This document shows, piece by piece, positions 1 through 5,847 of a stretch of 8,522 bases of DNA; position 1 is the stretch's first letter; each line of letters opens with the position of its first letter. The stretch spans positions 1 through 8,522 of the forward strand of contig CAZCJL010000197.1 in the NCBI GenBank assembly GCA_964498785.1, in the 5' to 3' direction. Under the pieces are notes generated by a model, which worked only from the letters and a program-made list of their open reading frames with translations, ran no database searches and had not been told where the DNA came from. A program made the position numbers and the translations under genes. Origin of the DNA: Mariaggregatimicrobium sp964498785 (GTDB lineage Bacteria > Zhuqueibacterota > Zhuqueibacteria > Thermofontimicrobiales > Thiofontviventaceae).

Positions 1-50
1 AAGAGAATCCGAAAGCTTTGATGCACACCATCAATTATTGAATGGATACA
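1..50. repeat. Left copy of a 50-bp perfect inverted repeat
   Basis: These 50 bases are the exact reverse complement of 8381-8430. The match stops at base 51 on the inner side and runs to the first base of the window on the outer side, so the true repeat may be longer. The unit is rich in small dyads: AAAGCTTT (12-19), TTGATG-N5-CATCAA (18-34) and TCAAT-T-ATTGA (31-41). The last of these sits inside a longer imperfect dyad, CCAT...ATGG (28-45), that overlaps the apparent start codon of the first nucleotidyltransferase. Such a density of dyads suits a protein-binding or recombination site. A chimeric contig end would also produce an inverted copy like this. No transposase or integrase is visible in the window. 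Confidence 0.9.
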
Positions 51-299
51 GAATACCTATTCGGCTCTTATGCAAAAAATGAGCAAAAGGAGTTATCGGA
101 TATTGATATTTTGATAGTTGTTAAAGAATTTAATGCCATGCTAAAAAAAGAAATCAGTTCTTTAGCCTCCAATTATTCATTAGACAGAGGTGTTGTTATT
201 TCACTGATTATTAAAGATATACAAGTCTGGGAGAAAAATAAGAAATACGCGACATCGTTTTATCGTGAAGTATCTAAATATGGGATTGAATTATCATGA
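42..299 (+). pseudogene. N-terminally truncated MNT-type nucleotidyltransferase (antitoxin-like)
   Basis: The 85-residue reading frame contains the minimal nucleotidyltransferase signature: LFGSYAK near residue 6, followed by SDIDILIVV at about 19-27. This is the GS-x(9-12)-DxD active site of the MNT fold. Family members normally carry about 20-30 residues (a helix and a strand) before the LFGS turn. Here only five precede it, a TGA lies directly before the ATG, and no Shine-Dalgarno sequence is seen. The 50-bp inverted repeat ends at codon 3, exactly where family-like sequence begins, so I infer that the original 5' end was replaced. The C-terminal part (YSLDRGVVISLIIKD, then FYREVSKYGIEL) resembles small nucleotidyltransferases that pair with HEPN toxins. 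Its stop overlaps the next start as ATGA, implying translational coupling. It may be non-functional. The identification of the fold is firm; the biological role is inferred from family knowledge. Confidence 0.7.
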
Positions 300-565
300 T
301 TAGCAGGGAAGACGAGATAAAAATTAAAGAACTGGGCAAGCAATATAATGTCACGCGGATTATTCTGTTCGGTTCAGGATGTGATCCCTCAAAAGAAAGT
401 GCGGATATCGATCTGGCGGTTGCAGGAATCGAGCAATCGAAGTTTTTTAAATTTTATGGTGATTTGATCTTCAATCTTTCAAAACCTGTTGATTTAGTAG
501 ATTTGTCAACAAAAAGCAGTTTTAATAAAATTATCTCTGAAGAAGGGATATTATTGTATGGCTAA
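296..565 (+). CDS. MNT-fold minimal nucleotidyltransferase, possible antitoxin
   Basis: This 89-residue protein is a complete minimal nucleotidyltransferase domain. Residues 1-20 form the N-terminal helix, RIILFGSG follows at about 21-28, and ADIDLAV at about 36-42 supplies the two metal-binding aspartates. A third acidic strand is visible as PVDLVDL near 63-69. No transmembrane segment or signal peptide is present, so it should be cytosolic. In the known MNT/HEPN toxin-antitoxin systems such proteins transfer AMP to a HEPN ribonuclease partner and so neutralise it. No HEPN gene lies downstream, so the partner would have to be upstream of the window or be lost. The ATG overlaps the TGA of the preceding truncated nucleotidyltransferase (ATGA), which suggests coupled translation. 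Two consecutive MNT genes are less usual than an MNT-HEPN pair. By eye the gene is AT-richer than the large genes downstream, which fits an acquired module. Confidence 0.75.
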   Translation: MISREDEIKIKELGKQYNVTRIILFGSGCDPSKESADIDLAVAGIEQSKFFKFYGDLIFNLSKPVDLVDLSTKSSFNKIISEEGILLYG

Positions 566-597
566 TTTTCCTGATCAGTCCTTGCTTTATTATTTCT

Positions 598-605
598 CCC
601 CCCCC
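598..605 (+). repeat. C8 homopolymer upstream of a promoter
   Basis: A run of eight cytosines lies in a pyrimidine-rich stretch about 10 bp before the -35 hexamer of the CotH-domain gene. A similar C7 run (5724-5730) lies upstream of the promoter of the other exported-protein gene. Homopolymers of this length can slip during replication, but nothing here shows that it alters expression. Confidence 0.6.
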
Positions 606-614
606 ATTTTCCCC

Positions 615-644
615 TTGACTTTCTCCCCTGATTTCTGGTATATT
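615..644 (+). promoter_or_regulatory. Sigma70-like promoter for the CotH-domain gene
   Basis: TTGACT (615-620) and TATATT (639-644) are separated by 18 bp. Transcription would start near 650-652, leaving a leader of about 33 nt before the ATG at 685. No competing promoter-like pair is obvious in the 119-bp gap, and no clear terminator for the nucleotidyltransferase genes is visible. Confidence 0.6.
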
Positions 645-673
645 ACTTCATAATTTGTAACAACTAATAACAG

Positions 674-678
674 AAGGA
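674..678 (+). promoter_or_regulatory. Ribosome binding site of the CotH-domain gene
   Basis: AAGGA lies 6 nt before ATG 685. Together with the signal peptide that starts at residue 1, it fixes the start codon. Confidence 0.75.
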
Positions 679-684
679 ACAATT

Positions 685-3639
685 ATGATAAAATCAATTC
701 GATTTACGCTTGCTTTATTATTCTTACTACTTTTCAAGCTATATGGACAAGACAGCAGTTCGATGGTGTTCGATGATTCTGAAGTTGCTGTCGTTAAAAT
801 TTATATCGAGCAGGAGTATCTGGATTATTTATATGTTCCGGAAAATTTCTATAGTGATTCACTGTTTTCGGCGAGGTTTACGTATCAAAATGCGCAAATT
901 CCGGAAACCACCGTGGAAAATATCGGGTTTCGTATCCGGGGAAATACATCACGGGAGTCTCAGAAAAAATCATTTAAAGTCGATTTCAATCATTTTGTAA
1001 AGGGGAGGCAATTTTACGATCTTGAGAAGATGAATCTGAACGGGGAGCATAACGATCCGTCCATCATCCGGGCGAAGTTGTGCTGGGATTTGTTCAATCA
1101 AATCGGCGTGCCTGCTTCCCGGGCGAATCATACACGGGTGTACATTAATGATCAATATTACGGTCTATATATAAATGTGGAGCATATCGATGATGAGTTT
1201 GTGCAAAAGCGTTTTGGCAGTCAGGACGGCAATTTGTACAAATGCCTGTACCCGGCGGATCTGGTTTATCATGGACCAGAGCAGTACCACTATAAAACAT
1301 ACCACGGCAACCGCCGGGCGTATGATTTGAAAACAAATAAAGAGGAGGACGATTACAGCGATCTGGTGCATTTCATCGATGTGTTGAATAATACACCGGA
1401 TTCACGATTTCAAACCGAAATCGAAAAAATCTTTAGTGTGGATAATTTTCTGAAATGCCTGGCAATGGATGTACTGACCGGTAGCTGGGACGATTACTGG
1501 TATTTGAAAAATAATTATTATTTATATCATGATCCGGCAACGGATCTCTTTGAATTCATTCCGTATGATTACGATAATACGTATGGCATCGACTGGGTTG
1601 GCGGCGACTGGGGCACACGGGATATTTACAACTGGGGACATCCGACTGAGCCACGTCCGCTTGTGGAGCGGATATTAAACGTCACGGAGTACCGCAATCA
1701 GTACACACAAATCTTGTCTGATTTAATAAAGAATGAATTTTCGTATGCAAATCAGGAACCACATATCGATCAATTGACGACCATGATTACACCGGCTGCA
1801 GAAGAAGATCATTACAGAACATTAGATTGGGGATTCACAGTCGATGATTTTCACAATTCATACAACGAGCCACTTTTTACGACTGAGCATGTGGATTATG
1901 GATTAAAACCCTACATCCAACAACGAATCAGCACTGCCACAGCGCAGCTCAATTACATTCCGGTGTCCAATCCACCAGTTATCGAAAATGTTCATATTTT
2001 GCCTCAATATCCGGCTCCGAACGAGAGTGTGTTCGTACAGGCAAAAGTATCATCCGAAACACTGCTGTCTCATGTTCGGGTATATGCACGAATTCCGACG
2101 CAAACTTACACACTGATCACAATGTTAGATGACGGCGCGCATAACGACGGCGAAGCACAGGATGGTATTTACGCCGCAGCTATAAACGGGCTTCCTGATG
2201 GCTCCATCATTTATTATTACATCGAGGCGATGAATACCAAACAGGCATCGGCAACAATGCCAACGACAGCTCCGGAAAATGCTTTCTTTTATCGCATTCA
2301 TCAACCACAGCAATCTGATGTTGAAATACGCCTGCATCTACAAAAATCGTTGGGGACGGCTGATGTCGGCATCGGTGTGCTGGGATCATTCAATACCTGG
2401 AATATCATTTATCCCATGCAGCAATCGCAGGATAATTTATGGGAGACCTCGCTGTATTTGTCCCCAGGAGATCATTTTTATAAATTTGTCACTTACAATG
2501 AATTGAACGGACAGGAAGGAGTTACAGAATGGCTGCGTGATCCGCAAAATCCGCTGACAGATGGCGATCCATATTTTAATTCAAAATTAAGCATCACTGA
2601 TCCGATGATTTATTATGTGACGCCAATGGACGGGGACACGATCACCACGAATTTCCCGCATGTAATAGCGCAATTTGCCAGTTCCCGGAATTACCCGATC
2701 GATCCCACTTCAATTGAACTGTATTTTGATGATGTGCAAGTTGTAAACATCAGTGAGTTTTACAACGCAGATTCAAAGTCCCTTGACTTTCTGTCAACTG
2801 AACCCTTATCCCCGGGAGACCATGAATTATTGCTGGTCGTTCAAAACAGCAACGGAGATCGGGCGGAAAGCAGAAGTCATTTCACAGTACTGTCGCTGCC
2901 GTTGGTGATAAACGAATTTCTGGCGAGCAATGATGCGTCATTTGCCGATCCAAACGGCGACTATGACGATTGGGTGGAAATTTATAATTATGGTTCCGAT
3001 CCCATTTCATTGAAAGGAATGTATTTGACAGACGATCTTTCGGAACCGCAACGCTGGATTTTTCCCGATACCACGATTCAGCCCGGTGATTTTTTGCTTG
3101 TCTGGACTGACAACGACGCTGAGCAGGGCCTGTTGCACACCGACTTTCGCCTCGATGCAGACGGTGAGCAAATCGGATTGTTTTCCGATGATGCCACCGG
3201 GAATATCCCGATCGATACGCTTTCATTTACATCACAGAAAACTGACACCAGTTATGGGCGAATGCCCGACGGCAGCTCTACCTGGCTTTTTCTAAAACCA
3301 ACGCCGGGAAAAACGAATAGCGCATTTACAAATATCGCTGCTAAAACTCATGAACAGCCAATGGATTTCCAATTGATGCAAAATTATCCCAATCCATTTA
3401 ATCCCGGTACGACAATTTCTTTTAATCTGAAGCGATCAACTCACGTGGTGCTTGCTGTTTATAATCTTGCCGGCCAGGAAATTATGACGCTCATCAACGA
3501 AAAAATGGAGTCAGGCCGGCATTCAATAATATGGAATGGAATGAATCAATACTCGAAACCGGTCACGAGCGGAATTTATTTTTATAAATTGCAAGTCGGG
3601 GAGCAGGTTGCGGTTCGTAAAATGGCGTTGATTCATTAG
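685..3639 (+). CDS. Secreted CotH-kinase multidomain protein with T9SS sorting domain
   Basis: A 984-residue exported protein. Residues 1-21 form a signal peptide (hydrophobic core, cleavage likely after YG before Q22). Residues ~30-420 are a CotH kinase-like domain: GFRIRGNTS (81-89) with K94/K95, YYGLYINVEHID (158-169), and the segment D269/D270...N276/N277 followed by FIPYDYDNTYG (291-301), whose acidic residues match the catalytic/metal region of that family. Residues ~430-540 are an Ig/FnIII-like module with the DDG-x-DGEAQDGIY pattern. Residues ~545-632 resemble CBM48/glycogen-binding domains (VLGSFNTWN, then GDHFYKFV and DPQNPLTD). Residues ~640-735 are a further Ig-like module. Residues ~739-878 are a lamin-tail domain (LVINEFLASND, DDWVEIYN, SYGRMPDGSSTW). 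Residues ~895-984 are the type A T9SS sorting domain (QNYPNPFNP, GIYFYKLQ). The protein is therefore predicted to be surface-attached or released through the Por system. CotH-family kinases phosphorylate secreted proteins; the substrate here is unknown. It is transcribed from its own promoter. Confidence 0.9.
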   Translation: MIKSIRFTLALLFLLLFKLYGQDSSSMVFDDSEVAVVKIYIEQEYLDYLYVPENFYSDSLFSARFTYQNAQIPETTVENIGFRIRGNTSRESQKKSFKVDFNHFVKGRQFYDLEKMNLNGEHNDPSIIRAKLCWDLFNQIGVPASRANHTRVYINDQYYGLYINVEHIDDEFVQKRFGSQDGNLYKCLYPADLVYHGPEQYHYKTYHGNRRAYDLKTNKEEDDYSDLVHFIDVLNNTPDSRFQTEIEKIFSVDNFLKCLAMDVLTGSWDDYWYLKNNYYLYHDPATDLFEFIPYDYDNTYGIDWVGGDWGTRDIYNWGHPTEPRPLVERILNVTEYRNQYTQILSDLIKNEFSYANQEPHIDQLTTMITPAAEEDHYRTLDWGFTVDDFHNSYNEPLFTTEHVDYGLKPYIQQRISTATAQLNYIPVSNPPVIENVHILPQYPAPNESVFVQAKVSSETLLSHVRVYARIPTQTYTLITMLDDGAHNDGEAQDGIYAAAINGLPDGSIIYYYIEAMNTKQASATMPTTAPENAFFYRIHQPQQSDVEIRLHLQKSLGTADVGIGVLGSFNTWNIIYPMQQSQDNLWETSLYLSPGDHFYKFVTYNELNGQEGVTEWLRDPQNPLTDGDPYFNSKLSITDPMIYYVTPMDGDTITTNFPHVIAQFASSRNYPIDPTSIELYFDDVQVVNISEFYNADSKSLDFLSTEPLSPGDHELLLVVQNSNGDRAESRSHFTVLSLPLVINEFLASNDASFADPNGDYDDWVEIYNYGSDPISLKGMYLTDDLSEPQRWIFPDTTIQPGDFLLVWTDNDAEQGLLHTDFRLDADGEQIGLFSDDATGNIPIDTLSFTSQKTDTSYGRMPDGSSTWLFLKPTPGKTNSAFTNIAAKTHEQPMDFQLMQNYPNPFNPGTTISFNLKRSTHVVLAVYNLAGQEIMTLINEKMESGRHSIIWNGMNQYSKPVTSGIYFYKLQVGEQVAVRKMALIH

Positions 3640-3658
3640 CCGGATTCTTTGAATTTGC

Positions 3659-3691
3659 AGATTTCCGAAATCTTAGAGATTTCGGAAATCT
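3659..3691. repeat. 15-bp perfect hairpin, REP-like palindrome
   Basis: AGATTTCCGAAATCT (3659-3673) is followed by TAG and then by its exact reverse complement (3677-3691). Each arm is also almost palindromic around its centre, so cruciform and two-hairpin forms are both possible. It lies 20 bp after the CotH-gene stop. No T-tract follows on either strand, so a canonical intrinsic terminator is unlikely. A dispersed intergenic palindrome or an mRNA 3'-end stabiliser fits better. Confidence 0.75.
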
Positions 3692-3695
3692 AAAA

Positions 3696-3804
3696 AGGAT
3701 AATTCCTTGAATCAATCCCCAACATCATGACGCAAAGCGTGATACTATGCGTCCCATGTAAAACATGGGGACGAGAATCAGGGATTGAGGTAATCCTGGT
3801 TTTT
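3696..3804. other. Predicted three-way-junction fold ending in a T-tract (repeat, ncRNA or terminator)
   Basis: An outer helix pairs TCAATCCC (3712-3719) with GGGATTGA (3781-3788), and AGGAT (3696-3700) can add to it with ATCCT (3793-3797). Inside are two hairpins with AAA loops: ACGC-AAA-GCGT (3730-3740, extendable by ATC/GAT) and CGTCCCATGT-AAA-ACATGGG(G)ACG (3750-3773, one bulged G). T5 follows at 3800-3804. Two stems with the same AAA loop inside a closed outer helix are more than I would expect by chance. The second hairpin resembles dispersed 'CCCATG...CATGGG-ACG' repeats of environmental genomes that I know only from memory. It could act as the terminator of the CotH gene. Confidence 0.5.
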
Positions 3805-3818
3805 ATAAAAAAATTCAC

Positions 3819-3846
3819 TTGCATTTTATTGAAAAGTTTATATTCT
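3819..3846 (+). promoter_or_regulatory. Weak candidate promoter for the glycosyltransferase
   Basis: TTGCAT (3819-3824) and TATTCT (3841-3846) are separated by 16 bp, which would give a leader of about 100 nt. Alternative -10-like hexamers (TATATT 3839-3844, TTATAG 3846-3851) have poor spacing. The neighbourhood is very AT-rich, so the exact placement is uncertain. Confidence 0.3.
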
Positions 3847-3930
3847 TATAGAATTGTTTTTTAATTTATACAAGACATCGTACATGTATTTTATGTAAAT
3901 TTTGGGGAAAGGAACACAAAATAAAAATAT

Positions 3931-3940
3931 AAAGGAGAGG
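3931..3940 (+). promoter_or_regulatory. Ribosome binding site of the glycosyltransferase
   Basis: AAAGGAGAGG is a strong Shine-Dalgarno match whose last base is 11 nt before ATG 3952. The spacing is slightly long, but no closer start codon exists in frame. Confidence 0.7.
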
Positions 3941-3951
3941 TTATTTTAATC

Positions 3952-5523
3952 ATGAAAAAAGTGAGTATTATTTTACAGTACAAAGATGAACTGGGCTATT
4001 CAGACGCCGAATTAAACGGTACAATTGATAGTTTGATGAATCAAAATCATCCCGATTGGGAAGTCATTTTGGTCGATGAGCGGGGGACGAGCGCAGCTTA
4101 TCCGGACATTATGAAAGATGATAAAATTGTTTACGTGCCGGGATCGTTTAAAAACCGGGCGCAGGCGCTGAATGCAGGCATTAAAAAAGCAAGCGGCGAC
4201 TATATAATGCTGGTCAACAACATCGGCACCCAGGTGACGTTCCGGCTCAGCACACTGGAAACATTTATGATGGTTGCTGACAGAAATGAAGATGTGGGTT
4301 TTGTCTATTCGGATTATCATTTAGTTGATGCAGATGGAGTTGAGAAAGACATTCATCTGCTGAATTACCATATCGGACGTGTGCGTGATAATATGGATTA
4401 CGGCGCTATTCTATTTTTCCCGAAGAAGACGCTGGACACATTGGGCGGATTGAACGAAACATATAATGCCGCTGATTTATACGATCTGCGGCTGCGAACA
4501 GCCACTTATTTTGAAATTGTGCATATCGAAGGCGCTAAAAATGGTTATTCTTATATTGTCAAAGCTGCCGCGCAAAAGCACAATGTCTTTGATTATCTGC
4601 TCGCCGGAAAAGATCTGCAGCTTGAAATGGAACAGGCCCTCACAGAACATCTGAAACGTATTGGGGCATACCTCACTCCGGGTGAACATTACAATGAAGT
4701 CACGTATTCTTCTGAAGAAGAAAACAAATTTAAAGAGTGCATCGCTAGTGTTGTGATTCCGGTGTTCGATCGAAAAGAGTTTATCGGAACTGCGATTGAG
4801 AGTGTGCAGGCACAAACAGTCAAAAATGTGGAAGTCATCATTGTTTGTAATGGTGGCAAGGATGATCCCACAATTGAGGGTGTAAAACCATATTTGCCAG
4901 GCGGAGCAAAGTACGATCCCGATAAGGCGGACGTAAAATTATTTGTGGAAGATATTAACAATCTTGGTTTCTGCCTGAATAAAGGACTTGCCCACGCCCG
5001 CGGGAAATATTATGTGCAACTCGATTCCGATGACCGTCTAAAACCGGATGCAATCGAGAAGTTGAGCGCGGTGTTTGATTCTGATTCCAAAATTGGCATG
5101 GTGATCGGTTCTTACGATGTCTGGGAAAAGAACGAAAAAACCGGTGAAATTAGCCGCAAGGAAGATATCCCGGTTGTCACGCACGATGAATGGACAGAAG
5201 AAAATGGCCGAAATAATCTGCTGCGTATCAACGGCGCCGGTGCACCGCGTTCGGCGCATATAAAAGCGTTGCAGGAACTGGGCGGCTTTGGCATGAACGA
5301 CACCGAAAGCTGCCGCAATTACGGCGAAGATTATGACATGGTGCTCCGCGTCTCCGAGCATTACTGCATCGGCAGAGTGTGGGATCCGATATACGAAGTG
5401 ATCCGCCATTCCGGTGGTACAGACCATTCCATTGATCAGGCCACGATTGACCGCAATGATAGCGCAAAAGACAACATGCGTGCTGAAGCGATCGAGCGGC
5501 GGATTGATCTTAATAATAGCTGA
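3952..5523 (+). CDS. Tandem family-2 glycosyltransferase, first domain degenerate
   Basis: A 523-residue soluble protein with no signal peptide or membrane segments. It contains two GT-A (GT2-like) domains. Domain 1 spans about 1-215: it starts VSIILQYKD, has SLMNQNHPDWEVILVD at 27-42 and NRAQALNAGIKKASGDY at 68-84. The position of the DXD motif reads LVNN (87-90), so the metal-binding aspartates are missing. Domain 2 spans about 264-490: it starts ASVVIPVFDR, has AIESVQAQTVKNVEVIIVCNG at 281-301, a clear DSDD at 358-361, and GEDYDM at 458-463, whose E/D pair fits the catalytic-base region, followed by YEVIRHSGG at 481-489. Domain 2 is therefore probably the active nucleotide-sugar transferase, and domain 1 a pseudo-domain for acceptor binding or dimerisation. 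Sugar and acceptor cannot be read from the sequence. The gene stands alone, more than 300 bp from both neighbours. Confidence 0.85.
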   Translation: MKKVSIILQYKDELGYSDAELNGTIDSLMNQNHPDWEVILVDERGTSAAYPDIMKDDKIVYVPGSFKNRAQALNAGIKKASGDYIMLVNNIGTQVTFRLSTLETFMMVADRNEDVGFVYSDYHLVDADGVEKDIHLLNYHIGRVRDNMDYGAILFFPKKTLDTLGGLNETYNAADLYDLRLRTATYFEIVHIEGAKNGYSYIVKAAAQKHNVFDYLLAGKDLQLEMEQALTEHLKRIGAYLTPGEHYNEVTYSSEEENKFKECIASVVIPVFDRKEFIGTAIESVQAQTVKNVEVIIVCNGGKDDPTIEGVKPYLPGGAKYDPDKADVKLFVEDINNLGFCLNKGLAHARGKYYVQLDSDDRLKPDAIEKLSAVFDSDSKIGMVIGSYDVWEKNEKTGEISRKEDIPVVTHDEWTEENGRNNLLRINGAGAPRSAHIKALQELGGFGMNDTESCRNYGEDYDMVLRVSEHYCIGRVWDPIYEVIRHSGGTDHSIDQATIDRNDSAKDNMRAEAIERRIDLNNS

Positions 5524-5608
5524 TAGCCTGGTGTTTAATAGTAACACAATCCTTCCAAAATCGTAAATCGACTTCTATATCAATTTTTATTCACACAGAT
5601 TTGGCTCA

Positions 5609-5676
5609 CGGAGATGCAGTTCATAAATGATCATGAGGCGCACAGGGGAACTGCACTCCGAAGAGCATTGCCTCAT
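5609..5676. other. Possible pseudoknot or alternative-pairing RNA element
   Basis: Stem 1 pairs 5609-5613 with 5656-5660 and, after a bulged A5614, TGCAGTTC (5615-5622) with GAACTGCA (5648-5655), giving 13 pairs. The loop of stem 1 contains ATGAGGC (5633-5639), which is perfectly complementary to GCCTCAT (5670-5676) downstream. Both together form an H-type pseudoknot. If they exclude each other they form a two-state switch. The element lies upstream of the next promoter, so it would belong to the glycosyltransferase 3' end, to a separate small RNA, or to a dispersed repeat. It matches no riboswitch class I recognise. Confidence 0.4.
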
Positions 5677-5730
5677 TGCGAACAATTAATTTTAATAATA
5701 ATTGAGATTAATTTCCTATTCCACCCCCCC

Positions 5731-5757
5731 GATGATTATCATCTCTGATGATTATCA
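5731..5757. promoter_or_regulatory. Paired palindromic operator-like boxes
   Basis: GATGATTATCA occurs twice (5731-5741 and 5747-5757) with a 16-bp period. The first copy is the core of the 13-bp perfect palindrome GATGATTATCATC (5731-5743); the second keeps the 9-bp palindrome TGATTATCA. They end 13 bp before the -35 hexamer. The NAT-triplet pattern (GAT GAT TAT CAT) loosely resembles Fur-family boxes, but the regulator cannot be named from sequence alone. Confidence 0.45.
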
Positions 5758-5770
5758 CCAATGATTTTGC

Positions 5771-5799
5771 TTGACATTTATACTCGTTACCTTTATATT
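5771..5799 (+). promoter_or_regulatory. Sigma70-like promoter for the 793-residue gene
   Basis: TTGACA (5771-5776) and TATATT (5794-5799) are separated by the optimal 17 bp. Transcription would start near 5805-5807, about 42 nt before the ATG. Confidence 0.7.
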
Positions 5800-5838
5800 T
5801 AGCCATATCCTGTTATATCCGAACCGATAATTGAAAGC

Positions 5839-5846
5839 GGGGAAAA
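5839..5846 (+). promoter_or_regulatory. Weak ribosome binding site of the 793-residue gene
   Basis: The purine tract GGGGAAAA lies just before ATG 5848 and is only a partial Shine-Dalgarno match. The start is chosen mainly because it opens a good signal peptide. Confidence 0.45.
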
Positions 5847-5847
5847 G

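Larger units (their letters stand above)
3640..3951. other. 312-bp intergenic region with two structured elements and an AT-rich leader
   Basis: No plausible coding sequence is seen. From left to right the gap holds a 15-bp perfect hairpin (3659-3691), a predicted branched fold (3696-3797) followed by T5, and then about 145 bp of AT-rich DNA. The AT-rich part should contain the glycosyltransferase promoter and leader. A small palindrome, TACATGTA, lies at 3881-3888. Confidence 0.7.
5524..5847. other. 324-bp intergenic region with structured element, operator-like boxes and promoter
   Basis: No coding sequence is supported. The left half carries a long-range paired element (5609-5676). The right half carries a C7 run (5724-5730), two copies of GATGATTATCA, and a near-consensus promoter for the 793-residue gene. 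The CACAGATT word at 5594-5601 recurs at 8363-8370. No T-tract terminator is evident directly after the glycosyltransferase. Confidence 0.7.

Noticed and set aside
3..41. An in-frame upstream stretch (ENPKALMHTINY then stop) that could be the C-terminus of a preceding gene
   Set aside because: The same bases occur in the right-hand repeat, where only a short open frame surrounds them, so the coding reading is not supported.
2882..3226. A 114-residue open frame on the minus strand inside the CotH-domain gene
   Set aside because: It is antisense to the lamin-tail coding region, is rich in Arg, His and Cys as expected for a shadow frame, and has no family signature.
3659..3691. Rho-independent terminator for the CotH-domain gene
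   Set aside because: The stem is strong, but only an A-run follows on the + strand and no T-tract follows on the minus strand.
3696..3804. Known riboswitch upstream of the glycosyltransferase
   Set aside because: The fold does not match conserved cores I know, and it precedes the likely promoter, so it would not be in the leader.
5038..5547. A 169-residue open frame on the minus strand opposite the glycosyltransferase 3' end, with AAGGA close to a GTG start
   Set aside because: It lies almost wholly antisense to a well-supported conserved gene, its protein shows no recognisable domain, and the Shine-Dalgarno-like sequence is too close to the start codon.
5731..5757. Start of a CRISPR array
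   Set aside because: There are only two 11-bp copies with a 5-bp gap, far too short for repeat and spacer units.
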